In this document: in pieces, positions 1-6,318 of the stretch | Layout of the letters: the number at the start of each line of letters is the position of its first letter | How positions within the stretch are numbered: the first letter of the stretch is position 1 | Source of the DNA: Deltaproteobacteria bacterium RBG_16_44_11 | GTDB lineage: Bacteria; Desulfobacterota; Syntrophia; Syntrophales; Smithellaceae | Direction of reading: 5' to 3' | Assembly (NCBI GenBank): GCA_001797845.1 | Contig: MGQN01000005.1 | Span: forward strand, 7,427-18,119 | DNA length: 10,693 bases | The notes under the pieces: model-generated | Seen by the model: only the letters and a program-made list of their open reading frames with translations | Databases searched by the model: none | Told to the model about the DNA's origin: nothing | Translations under genes and position numbers: made by a program

Positions 1-1
1 C

Positions 2-1336
2 GAATACCTTTCCGTGCGCAAATTAAAGCCGGATTCCAAAGGGCCGATTTTGTGCTTTGTGGGGCCTCCGGGCACAGGCAAGACTTCGCTGGGGCATTCC
101 ATCGCGCGTGCGCTGGACCGCAAATTTGCACGCATGTCGTTAGGGGGCGTCCACGACGAAGCGGAAATCCGCGGCCATCGGCGAACGTACATTGGCGCTC
201 TGCCCGGCCGCATTATTCAGGGGCTAAGACGCGCGGAATCCAACAATCCTGTTTTTATGCTTGACGAAATAGATAAAGTAGGCAGTGATTTCCGTGGCGA
301 TCCCTCTTCGGCGCTTTTGGAGGTGCTCGATCCTCAGCAAAATAATTCGTTTTCCGATCACTATCTGGATGTGCCGTTCGATCTTTCGCATGTCATGTTT
401 ATTACTACGGCTAATATTCTAGATACTATTCCTCCTGCCCTGCTGGATAGACTCGAGGTAATCGAATTGACTGGCTATACGCAGGAAGAAAAAGTAAAGA
501 TAGCCGAGCGGTATTTGATCCCAAGGCAATTAACCGAAAACGGGTTAACTGCCGAACAACTCCAAATTAATACTAAGGCTCTCAACGGTATTATCTGCGG
601 CTACACGCGGGAAGCAGGCGTGCGAAATCTGGAGCGCGAAATCGCCAATGTCTGCCGCGGTGTGGCCTCCGAAATTGCCGAAGAAAAAACCAAATCGAAA
701 ATAGTAACACCGAAAGAATTACACAAATATCTTGGGGCGGTTCGCGTTGTGACGGATTTTGACGCGCGCATATCTAAACCCGGCATTGCCATCGGGCTTG
801 CCTGGACTCCTGTCGGCGGTGATTTGTTATTCATCGAAGCGACCGCCATGAAAGGCAAGAAGAGTCTGACACTGACCGGTCAATTGGGCGATGTCATGAA
901 AGAGTCGGCGGCCGCGGCGTTGAGCTTCATCCGCACCAACGCTAAAGCCCTGGGTGTCGCATCTAATTTCTTTGAGGATTTGGATATTCATATCCACGTA
1001 CCGGCAGGAGCTATTCCCAAAGACGGGCCTTCGGCGGGCGTGACTATGCTCACTGCTCTGACTTCGCTTTTGACCAATCGCAAGATAAAGAAGAATTTAG
1101 CAATGACAGGTGAAATCACTTTGCGCGGCGCTGTGCTTCCCGTGGGCGGTATCAAGGAAAAGGTGCTTGCCGCTTATCGCGCCGGCATTAAGACGATCAT
1201 TCTACCTGCCTGGAATCGCAAAGACATGGAAGATATTCCGGCCAATGTGCAAAAAAGCATCAAATTTCATTTTGTCGAAGATATGCTGGAAGTCCTGAAA
1301 CTGGCGCTGGAAACTAAAGGCAAGAAAAAAGGTTAA
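2..1336 (+). CDS. lon: ATP-dependent protease Lon (LonA), C-terminal part
   Basis: Cytosolic AAA+ serine protease that unfolds and degrades damaged and regulatory proteins. The reading frame is open from base 2 (Glu-Tyr-Leu-Ser, then a Val codon at 14), so the gene starts upstream; about 350 N-terminal residues of a usual ~800-residue LonA are missing. Counting from the Val codon: Walker A GPPGTGKT at 17-24, the Lon signature LGGVHDEAEIRGHRRTYIGA at 43-62, and Walker B with D84 E85. The peptidase domain has its nucleophile in PKDGPSAG (S340, codon 1031-1033); the catalytic lysine is K383 in GGIKEKVLAA, 43 residues later as in E. coli Lon. All catalytic parts visible here are intact. It ends in a Lys-rich tail and TAA. 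No convincing T-rich terminator follows; the cassette array starts about 60 bases later. Identification is secure. Confidence 0.97.
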   Translation, partial: EYLSVRKLKPDSKGPILCFVGPPGTGKTSLGHSIARALDRKFARMSLGGVHDEAEIRGHRRTYIGALPGRIIQGLRRAESNNPVFMLDEIDKVGSDFRGDPSSALLEVLDPQQNNSFSDHYLDVPFDLSHVMFITTANILDTIPPALLDRLEVIELTGYTQEEKVKIAERYLIPRQLTENGLTAEQLQINTKALNGIICGYTREAGVRNLEREIANVCRGVASEIAEEKTKSKIVTPKELHKYLGAVRVVTDFDARISKPGIAIGLAWTPVGGDLLFIEATAMKGKKSLTLTGQLGDVMKESAAAALSFIRTNAKALGVASNFFEDLDIHIHVPAGAIPKDGPSAGVTMLTALTSLLTNRKIKKNLAMTGEITLRGAVLPVGGIKEKVLAAYRAGIKTIILPAWNRKDMEDIPANVQKSIKFHFVEDMLEVLKLALETKGKKKG

Positions 1337-1374
1337 TTTGCTAAATGAAGTAAGCTTGCACAAAAGCTCGTAAA

Positions 1375-1389
1375 ATACCAAGTTGGTAT
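1375..1389. repeat. 15-bp perfect palindrome between lon and the cassette array
   Basis: ATACCAAGTTGGTAT has two 7-base arms around one central G. It lies in the 60-base gap after lon, just before the GTTATGC box. It lacks a following T run, so it does not look like a Rho-independent terminator. It could be an operator or part of the array boundary. A weaker hairpin (AGCTT at 1353-1357, AAGCT at 1364-1368) lies just upstream. Confidence 0.4.
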
Positions 1390-1396
1390 ATTAATT

Positions 1397-1403
1397 GTTA
1401 TGC
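1397..1403 (+). other. possible left boundary box of the cassette array
   Basis: GTTATGC resembles an integron R' core site (GTTRRRY, with cleavage after the G). The same heptamer ends the last attC-like site at 6859-6865. No RYYYAAC partner box was found in the 60 bases before it, so this is not a full attC. It may be the trace of a junction or of insertion at a secondary site. It does not pair with the R'' box of the first unit (TGCTAAC at 2054), which would need GTTAGCA. Confidence 0.35.
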
Positions 1404-1423
1404 GTATAAATGGGAGAACATCA

Positions 1424-2050
1424 ATGACTGATGATATGGAAGAAAGGAAAAAATTATATAGCAATACTAGACAAGACCTTCTTACACGTAATCTATCCAA
1501 TTCCGAAAGATACGATAACGCAATTCTTGCTCTTTCGACGGGAATATTAGCTTTATCTTTAGCGTTTATTAAAGATATAGTGCCTTTAGATAAATCACTG
1601 TACATTTTTTTACTTATAACATCGTGGTGTTTGTTTGGGTTAGCCATTGTGTCAACCCTAGTATCATTTGTATTAAGCCAATTTGCAATAAAGCGCCAAC
1701 TTAAATATGCTGAGAAATATTACCTTGATAAAGAAGATGAATATTTAAAAAAAGAAAATCCCCTAGCAACATTAACGGACTTTGCAAATTATACAGCCGG
1801 CGTGTTTTTTGTAATTGGTGTAATAACTACGATTGTTTTCGTATCAGTAAATATACAAGGAGGAAACAACATGACCAAGCAATTAATAAAAGACGCGGCT
1901 TCTGTACCAAGCTTACAGAAAGTCCAGACGGAAACAGAGAAAAGAGGCGCAACAATTCCCGAATTACAACCTGTGAAAACACCTGCGCCGTCTACGCAGG
2001 AATCTAATTCGCAAAGTTCTCAATCATCGGGGACTGTGAAAAAAGAATAA
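1424..2050 (+). CDS. small membrane protein of unknown function, cassette cargo
   Basis: I do not recognise a named function. The start at 1424 (208 aa) is preferred over the ATG at 1400 because GGGAGA (1412-1417) lies 6 bases before it, while the ATG at 1400 overlaps the GTTATGC box. Residues 1-30 are charged. Three hydrophobic helices follow: about 33-49, 60-84 and 123-143. A charged, probably coiled stretch (about 88-112) separates helices 2 and 3. The tail from about 145 is polar, rich in Ser, Gln, Thr and Pro, and ends Val-Lys-Lys-Glu. Similar three-helix proteins of unknown function are common cassette cargo, from my general knowledge. The gene is very A+T-rich (a sampled 60-base stretch is about 25% G+C), unlike lon. 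A perfect internal ribosome-binding site precedes Met150 (ATG at 1871), so a separate 59-residue tail peptide is possible. Confidence 0.82.
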   Translation: MTDDMEERKKLYSNTRQDLLTRNLSNSERYDNAILALSTGILALSLAFIKDIVPLDKSLYIFLLITSWCLFGLAIVSTLVSFVLSQFAIKRQLKYAEKYYLDKEDEYLKKENPLATLTDFANYTAGVFFVIGVITTIVFVSVNIQGGNNMTKQLIKDAASVPSLQKVQTETEKRGATIPELQPVKTPAPSTQESNSQSSQSSGTVKKE

Positions 2051-2053
2051 AAA

Positions 2054-2108
2054 TGCTAACCCGTCGCTACAGCCGATCGCTGCGCTCCGGCTGATTTTTT
2101 CGTTAGCT
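2054..2108 (+). repeat. attC site 1
   Basis: R'' box TGCTAAC (2054-2060), inner inverted repeat CAGCCG (2070-2075) with CGGCTG (2088-2093), and R' box GTTAGCT (2102-2108); 55 bp, within the usual attC range. The outer boxes pair at 6 of 7 positions. The hairpin is followed by A and six T, then CG before R'. The 33-base core 2070-2102 is identical to that of the site after the GNAT gene and differs at three positions from the site after the HNH gene. On the + strand, the hairpin plus T run also resembles a Rho-independent terminator. Confidence 0.85.
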
Positions 2109-2119
2109 GAGGAAAGACC

Positions 2120-2827
2120 ATGAAATGCTGGATTTGTAACAACCCAGCCGATACGCGGGAACACGTTATAAAGCAATCTGATATAAGACGCCTTTTTGGC
2201 CGTGGTCCTTATCCAAAGGGGAAAAGACTAAAGAGGACGGATCAAAATCAAAACAAGAAACTGATTCAGAGCGAGGATTCAATCCACATCAAATATCAAA
2301 AAAGCCTCTGTAAGGAATGCAACTCCGCACGCTCACAGCCGTGGGATGAAGCTTATGACAAATTTATGGAATACTTTTTGTCTCATGAATCGGAACTTAA
2401 AAATATTCGTAAGGTTGATTTTAAAAACATAGATCAGTATGATAATGGCACATTCTCTAAAAGGTTATATTCCTATTTTATTAAATCATTTGGCTGCCAG
2501 CTTCAGGAGAGTGGGCAAATACCGCCACTTGAGCTATCAGAATTCCTTTTAGAGAAAAGGAACAATACGAATTTAAAGGTAACTTTCGCAATATATGAAA
2601 ATATGCCTCAGAATTTGACATCATCAATGATTCAGATTCGTGATCTTGAAGGTGATTATGATAATCTTTTGAAAATGCCCTTAAACTTCACTTGGGCGGT
2701 ATCAATAGCATGGTTAACCATTATTTTCTGGTTCAACAAAGTACCGGCAGTAGCTTTGGGCAGCCCTTTCGTAGGGAATACGGGCAATCTAGGTATTGGT
2801 AGCTATAAAGACATTGGGAACAGCTAA
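2120..2827 (+). CDS. HNH-type endonuclease-like protein, cassette cargo
   Basis: The 235-residue protein starts with a zinc-ribbon-like HNH signature: C3-x2-C6, then E14-H15, then C64-x2-C67-N68, followed by an Arg and PWDEAYDKF. This order (CxxC, EH, CxxCN) is that of HNH/ββα-metal nucleases, in which the four Cys hold a structural zinc and the His is catalytic. The rest (about 90-235) matches nothing I recognise; it contains one hydrophobic stretch at about 188-205 that may be buried rather than membrane-spanning. Ribosome site GAGGAAAG (2109-2116) lies just before the ATG at 2120, and the leader is only the end of attC 1. The stop TAA lies inside the R'' box of the next attC. The unit 2103-2871 has exactly matching ends (GTTAGCT/AGCTAAC), so it is a complete single-gene cassette. 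Target and role are unknown; defence is a guess. Confidence 0.82.
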   Translation: MKCWICNNPADTREHVIKQSDIRRLFGRGPYPKGKRLKRTDQNQNKKLIQSEDSIHIKYQKSLCKECNSARSQPWDEAYDKFMEYFLSHESELKNIRKVDFKNIDQYDNGTFSKRLYSYFIKSFGCQLQESGQIPPLELSEFLLEKRNNTNLKVTFAIYENMPQNLTSSMIQIRDLEGDYDNLLKMPLNFTWAVSIAWLTIIFWFNKVPAVALGSPFVGNTGNLGIGSYKDIGNS

Positions 2828-2877
2828 CAAAATCAATACAGCCGATCGCTTCGCTACGGTTGATTTTTTCGTTGGGC
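2822..2877 (+). repeat. attC site 2
   Basis: R'' AGCTAAC (2822-2828) is the exact complement of GTTAGCT that begins this cassette. R' GTTGGGC (2871-2877) fits GTTRRRY perfectly. Inside, AAAATCAA (2829-2836) pairs with TTGATTTT (2860-2867), around the shared core CAGCCG...CGGTTG. 56 bp. The core (2839-2871) differs from that of attC 1 at three positions. It overlaps the stop codon of the HNH gene. Confidence 0.9.
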
Positions 2878-2938
2878 GGAATGCAACAGATCTTAAAACA
2901 CTTTGTTGACGCCGTTTCTCCGACGGCAGGGAGTCGTG

Positions 2939-4072
2939 TTGACTTGGACAATTAAAGAGATCGAGGAGCAGTGGTTTGCCGGAGCACACTTAAGCTGGCC
3001 CGCGGCGGATGTTGAGCGCGCCTTCGATATTGCCGCCCAGCTTCGTGGACAGGATTGGGTACTAGGAGCGGAAGTTGATCGATCACTGCTTCAGTTCCCC
3101 GGCGTCGGTCGCCGTGGCGGCTATTCTGAGTTTTTGCGGGTGTACTGGTTTGGAATCCGGATGACCTCCATTCTCGGCGCCAAAGGAAGCGATGAACTCA
3201 TTCGACGAGTCACCGAAGGCGATCTGGATGCCGATGAAGAGGCTACGGCAATTCACCTTCTGCGAAGTTGGGGTTCTGTGACGGACTTAGAAATTGGGCC
3301 TTACGTGAAGGTTGGTAATAAGAACAAGAAACCGGACTTCCGAATTCGGAGGGGCACCGAGCCGTGGGTATACGTTGAGGTGACTAGGCTTCATCGTTCC
3401 GCCGCTAGTGCCCGTGTTCAGGAACTCCTGGAGAGAATCTCCAAACGGATGATGGAAGTGGAGCGGTCGTTTGTACTCGAACTCGTCCTCAATCGGGAAC
3501 CGTCGGAGGATGAGGAGGAACTGCTCCTTGGTGCAGCAACCGAAGCCTGTGGTGTTGACGCAGGGCATGAACTGACGGTAACTGATTTCGCATCCATCCT
3601 CATCAAGACCGGAGATTCTGAAATCGTTGTTCCGACTCCAATTCCGGACGACAGTCGCACTCGCATGTCTATGGCGCGCTCGATTGTCGGGCCCGAGACT
3701 GCGAAGCGACAGTTGATCGCGCGCGTGCCATTTGCCGATGAGAGAGCCGAAGAGATCCTCAAGCGTGAAGCCAGACAACTCCCGAAGGACGAGTGCGGCC
3801 TCGTAATGGTTAACGTGAATCTACAGCCTACTGCTTTTGAATCCTGGAGTAAGCGGGTCCCAGAACGGTTTACCCCCGGACAGTACACGCGTGTTGCGGG
3901 CGTAATCCTCTTCATGCACGCGACTTCTCCATCGAAATTGGGACTGGTGTGGCTTCCGTACCTGAGACTCATTTCAAATCAGAATGCGACCAGTCCAATA
4001 CCTTCTTGGGTGGTTGAGGGTGTCGCAAAAACACGATCGCAAACGAAGGCAAGCAGCGGACGAGCGGACTGA
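2939..4072 (+). CDS. PD-(D/E)XK-like protein, cassette cargo (putative nuclease)
   Basis: No named family is recognised. The TTG at 2939 is preferred as start (377 aa) because GGGAG (2929-2933) lies 5 bases before it; a TTG at 2903 would add 12 residues without a comparable site. Residues around 131-149 read KPDFRI, a glycine turn, then WVYVEVTRL. This is the beta-hairpin of a PD-(D/E)XK nuclease core: P132, D133, E147, with Thr149 where Lys is usual. A preceding helix carries Glu64 (GYSEFLRVYWFG), as in that fold. The C-terminal half (about 165-350) mixes charged helices and hydrophobic strands and is unassigned. The protein lacks signal or membrane segments. The gene is about 60% G+C in sampled stretches, far above its neighbours, so it was recruited from a different genome. 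Its cassette ends match exactly (GTTGGGC/GCCCAAC). Nuclease activity is inferred from motif spacing only; the Thr could mean altered or lost catalysis. Confidence 0.8.
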   Translation: MTWTIKEIEEQWFAGAHLSWPAADVERAFDIAAQLRGQDWVLGAEVDRSLLQFPGVGRRGGYSEFLRVYWFGIRMTSILGAKGSDELIRRVTEGDLDADEEATAIHLLRSWGSVTDLEIGPYVKVGNKNKKPDFRIRRGTEPWVYVEVTRLHRSAASARVQELLERISKRMMEVERSFVLELVLNREPSEDEEELLLGAATEACGVDAGHELTVTDFASILIKTGDSEIVVPTPIPDDSRTRMSMARSIVGPETAKRQLIARVPFADERAEEILKREARQLPKDECGLVMVNVNLQPTAFESWSKRVPERFTPGQYTRVAGVILFMHATSPSKLGLVWLPYLRLISNQNATSPIPSWVVEGVAKTRSQTKASSGRAD

Positions 4073-4145
4073 TGACTGTTTGAACGCAATGGCGATGGGG
4101 GTAAGGGGGACACCCTTGAAATGTTGACATGTGACGGAAAGGGCC

Positions 4146-4202
4146 GCCCAACAAGGCAATCCAGCGGTCGTCTTACAGCCGCCGCTAATTTTTTTGTTAG
4201 CC
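4146..4202 (+). repeat. attC site 3
   Basis: R'' GCCCAAC (4146-4152) fits RYYYAAC perfectly and is the exact complement of GTTGGGC at the start of this cassette. R' is GTTAGCC (4196-4202). The inner arms are AGCGG and CCGCT, different from the other three sites, but the T run (seven T) before R' is kept. 57 bp. It lies 73 bases after the stop of the PD-(D/E)XK-like gene, unlike the other sites, which touch their genes. The intervening stretch holds a short inverted repeat (AAGGG 4103-4107, CCCTT 4113-4117) and nothing else I can name. Confidence 0.88.
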
Positions 4203-4233
4203 GTCATAAAAATGAAAAAATATGGAGCTTTAA

Positions 4234-4734
4234 ATGATCATAAGGAATGAAACAATTTCAGATATTGAAGCAATATCGAAAGTAACCATTGCTGCCTTCA
4301 AGAATTTTGCAATTAGTAATCATACAGAACAATTCATAATAAATGCATTACGCGAGACCAATGCGCTGACTATTTCGCTGGTCGCGGAGATTGATGGAAG
4401 GATAGTAGGTCATATTGCTTTTTCGCCAGTAACAATATCTGACGGTGCAATAGGCTGGTACGGCCTCGGCCCGGTTTCTGTATTGCCGGAGTATCAAAAA
4501 AAAGGAATTGGGAAATCCCTTATCAGTGAAGGGTTGTCTTTACTTAAAAAGTTGGGCGGCCAAGGTTGCGTTCTTGTGGGTCATCCGGACTACTATAAGC
4601 GGTTAGGTTTTCAGAATATCCCTGCACTGGTTCACGAGGGAGTTCCTCAAGAAGTTTTTTTTGCCTTGCCGTTTACTGAAAAGGTTCCCAAAGGTATCGT
4701 TGTGTTTCATGAAGGGTTCTTGGCAAAGGGCTAA
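4234..4734 (+). CDS. GNAT family N-acetyltransferase, YhbS-like, cassette cargo
   Basis: A 166-residue single-domain acetyltransferase that would transfer an acetyl group from acetyl-CoA to an unknown amine. The acetyl-CoA-binding motif A is clear: GLGPVSVLPEYQ followed by KKGIGKSLI, with the pyrophosphate loop Q88-K-K-G-I-G93. The motif VGHPDYYKRLGF (115-126) is typical of the YhbS subgroup, and GHIAFSPV at 59-66 is the preceding central strand. Length is normal for the family and nothing is missing. GGAG (4224-4227) lies 6 bases before ATG. The TAA stop overlaps the next R'' box. Cassette ends match exactly (GTTAGCC/GGCTAAC). GNAT genes are frequent cassette cargo, some giving drug or toxin resistance; the substrate here cannot be read from sequence. 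Confidence 0.92.
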   Translation: MIIRNETISDIEAISKVTIAAFKNFAISNHTEQFIINALRETNALTISLVAEIDGRIVGHIAFSPVTISDGAIGWYGLGPVSVLPEYQKKGIGKSLISEGLSLLKKLGGQGCVLVGHPDYYKRLGFQNIPALVHEGVPQEVFFALPFTEKVPKGIVVFHEGFLAKG

Positions 4735-4784
4735 CAAAAGCAACCCAGCCGATCGCTGCGCTCCGGCTGATTTTTTCGGTAGGG
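4729..4784 (+). repeat. attC site 4, with a damaged right box
   Basis: R'' GGCTAAC (4729-4735) is the exact complement of GTTAGCC at the start of the GNAT cassette. The 33-base core 4746-4778 is identical to that of attC 1, including the CAGCCG/CGGCTG hairpin and T run. The expected R' box reads GGTAGGG (4778-4784) instead of GTTRRRY: the first T of the invariant GTT is replaced by G, beside the cleavage point. The site may be impaired for recombination. It marks the last well-formed cassette boundary. Confidence 0.82.
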
Positions 4785-4876
4785 GGATAAATTGTTATTT
4801 ACGATATTATGCTGAAATCAATTAATTATAAATAAAAATATTTACTTTCCTGTTTGATAATAAATGGAAAAACAAA

Positions 4877-5464
4877 ATGAATGCAGAACAGTCGTTTATA
4901 AATAAAATTAAATCCATTTCTGATATACCGGATGAACAAATTAAAGAGATGTTTCGTATATCACAGTTAAAAAAAATAAATAAAGGCGATTGTTTTATCA
5001 GAGAAGGTGAAATACCCCAGAATATCGGGTTTGTTATCAAAGGTCTATTTCGATATTACTATTTAGATATAAAGGGAAATGATTTTACAAAAGGCTTTTT
5101 TCCGGAAAATTCATTTATTACATCATATAGTGCATTAATTCAGAATAGAGAATCTTACTATTCAATTGAAGCTTTGGAAGACTCATTAGTTATGATTGTT
5201 AATTATAATAAATGGAGAAAATTAGTAGAAAATAATTTATTTTGGAATAAGCTTCTGCTGCATTTTATTGAAAATGCATATTGTACAAAAGAGGCTCGGG
5301 AAAGGGAGTTTTTATTATTTGACGCAGAAACAAGATATAAAACATTTTTAAACACATATCCCAATCTTGAAAAACGTATAAAGCAGCATCTAGTTGCTTC
5401 CTATATCGGAATTTCACCTGTTTCCTTAAGTCGTATTCGGAAAAAATCGGTTTTGTTAACATAG
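4877..5464 (+). CDS. Crp/Fnr family transcriptional regulator
   Basis: A 195-residue DNA-binding protein of the Crp/Fnr fold. Residues about 30-115 form the cyclic-nucleotide-binding-like beta-roll (KGDCFIREGE, then IGFVIKGLFRYYYLD). A long dimerisation helix spans about 118-145, and the C-terminal helix-turn-helix is about 167-190, with IKQHLVASYIGISPVSLSRI as the recognition unit. The canonical phosphate-binding Gly-Glu/Arg-Ser-Ala set of true cAMP-binding Crp is not visible, so it probably senses something else or nothing. This compact form resembles regulators common in Bacteroidetes and Firmicutes. The ribosome site is weak (GGA at 4866-4868). The gene is strongly A+T-rich (a sampled 60 bases is about 23% G+C). 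It sits 65 bases before the broken DltE-like gene on the same strand and may have controlled it. It follows the damaged attC and has no attC of its own, so its cassette status is doubtful. Confidence 0.88.
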   Translation: MNAEQSFINKIKSISDIPDEQIKEMFRISQLKKINKGDCFIREGEIPQNIGFVIKGLFRYYYLDIKGNDFTKGFFPENSFITSYSALIQNRESYYSIEALEDSLVMIVNYNKWRKLVENNLFWNKLLLHFIENAYCTKEAREREFLLFDAETRYKTFLNTYPNLEKRIKQHLVASYIGISPVSLSRIRKKSVLLT

Positions 5465-5529
5465 GTTAATGTAATCACCGTTTAATAATGATATTTTTCC
5501 CTTGAGAGTAAATCAAAGGAGAATTTATC

Positions 5530-6270
5530 ATGAATCTAAAAGGAAATACGGTAGTAATAACCGGAGGTAGTTCCGGTATCGGTTTTGAGTTAGCAAAAGT
5601 CTTAACAGAGAATGAAAATCAAGTGATCATCTGCGGCCGCTAATTGAAAAAGCTTGATAAAGCCAGAGAGCTTGTTCCTTCATTACAGATTTTCCAATGT
5701 GATTTATCCAAATCACCGGAAAGAAAAAGATTTACAAATTGGATCGAAGAAAATTATCCGCAGTGTAATATTCTTATTAACAACGCGGCTGTCGTACATG
5801 TCTTGAATTTTTTTTCAGCTCCGGATATCCTAAGTAAAGGGGAATTGGAAATTCAGACAAATTATCTTGCCCCCGTTGAGCTGACAAAGTTATTTTTCCC
5901 ATTGCTCAATCACAAAGAGAAACAATCAAAAATAATATTTATAACAACCGGACTTGTGTATGTGCCAAATGTTATTTATCCGTTTTATTGTTCGGCAAAA
6001 GCAGCGTTACACTCCTTTGTCCAGATTTTAAGATCACATATAAAAGACTACCCAATTGATATATGCGAAGTATTGATGCCTCCGGTCGACACTCCCTTTC
6101 ATCAGGGAAATCCTCCGAAAAGGGCAATAACGCCGCGAAAAGCAGTTGATGAAATGCTTAATAAGTTAGAAAAAGGAGAAAAAGAAATCAAAGTTGGAAT
6201 AACTAAGCTATTGTATCTTATATCAAGAATATCTCCATCGTTTGCATTTAAAATAGTGAATACAATGTAG
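5530..6270 (+). pseudogene. DltE-like short-chain dehydrogenase, interrupted by an in-frame stop
   Basis: The frame from ATG 5530 (ribosome site AAGGAG at 5516-5521) encodes 37 residues with the NAD(P)-binding TGGSSGIG at 11-18 and ends VIICGR; TAA at 5641-5643 then interrupts it. The same frame continues for 208 codons with the rest of the enzyme: CDLS, NNAA (84-87), the catalytic Y153-x3-K157 (FYCSAKAAL) and PPVDTPFH. One substitution explains the break; there is no frameshift. A TTG right after the stop lacks a ribosome site, so restart is unlikely, and the downstream part alone lacks the cofactor-binding strand. The usual catalytic Ser position reads Thr (ITTGLV, T140). Full length (about 246) and layout suit the DltE-like (COG3967) group of NAD(P)-dependent oxidoreductases; substrate unknown. 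A sequencing error could also explain the stop. Confidence 0.85.
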
Positions 6271-6318
6271 CCGGGAATTTGCTTATATTGCGATGTTACT
6301 ATGTAAAGGACAAAAACA

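Noticed and set aside
1353..1368. AGCTT/AAGCT hairpin after lon, as the lon terminator
   Set aside because: It has a five-base A+T-rich stem and no T run behind it.
3418..3972. 184-codon open frame on the minus strand inside the PD-(D/E)XK-like gene
   Set aside because: Long antisense frames are expected in a high-G+C gene; the protein is Ser/Arg-rich low-complexity and there is no ribosome site. The same holds for 3287-3778 (-).
4103..4117. Inverted repeat AAGGG/CCCTT after the PD-(D/E)XK-like gene, as a terminator
   Set aside because: It has only five-base arms and no T run.
5633..5640. GCGGCCGC (NotI site) directly before the stop in an A+T-rich gene, as a possible cloning artefact
   Set aside because: It simply encodes the expected Cys-Gly-Arg of the DltE-like motif, and the frame continues with homologous sequence.
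5644..6270. A separate gene starting at TTG 5644
   Set aside because: There is no ribosome site, it starts immediately after the stop in the same frame, and the product lacks the cofactor-binding strand that lies upstream; it is the second part of the broken dehydrogenase.
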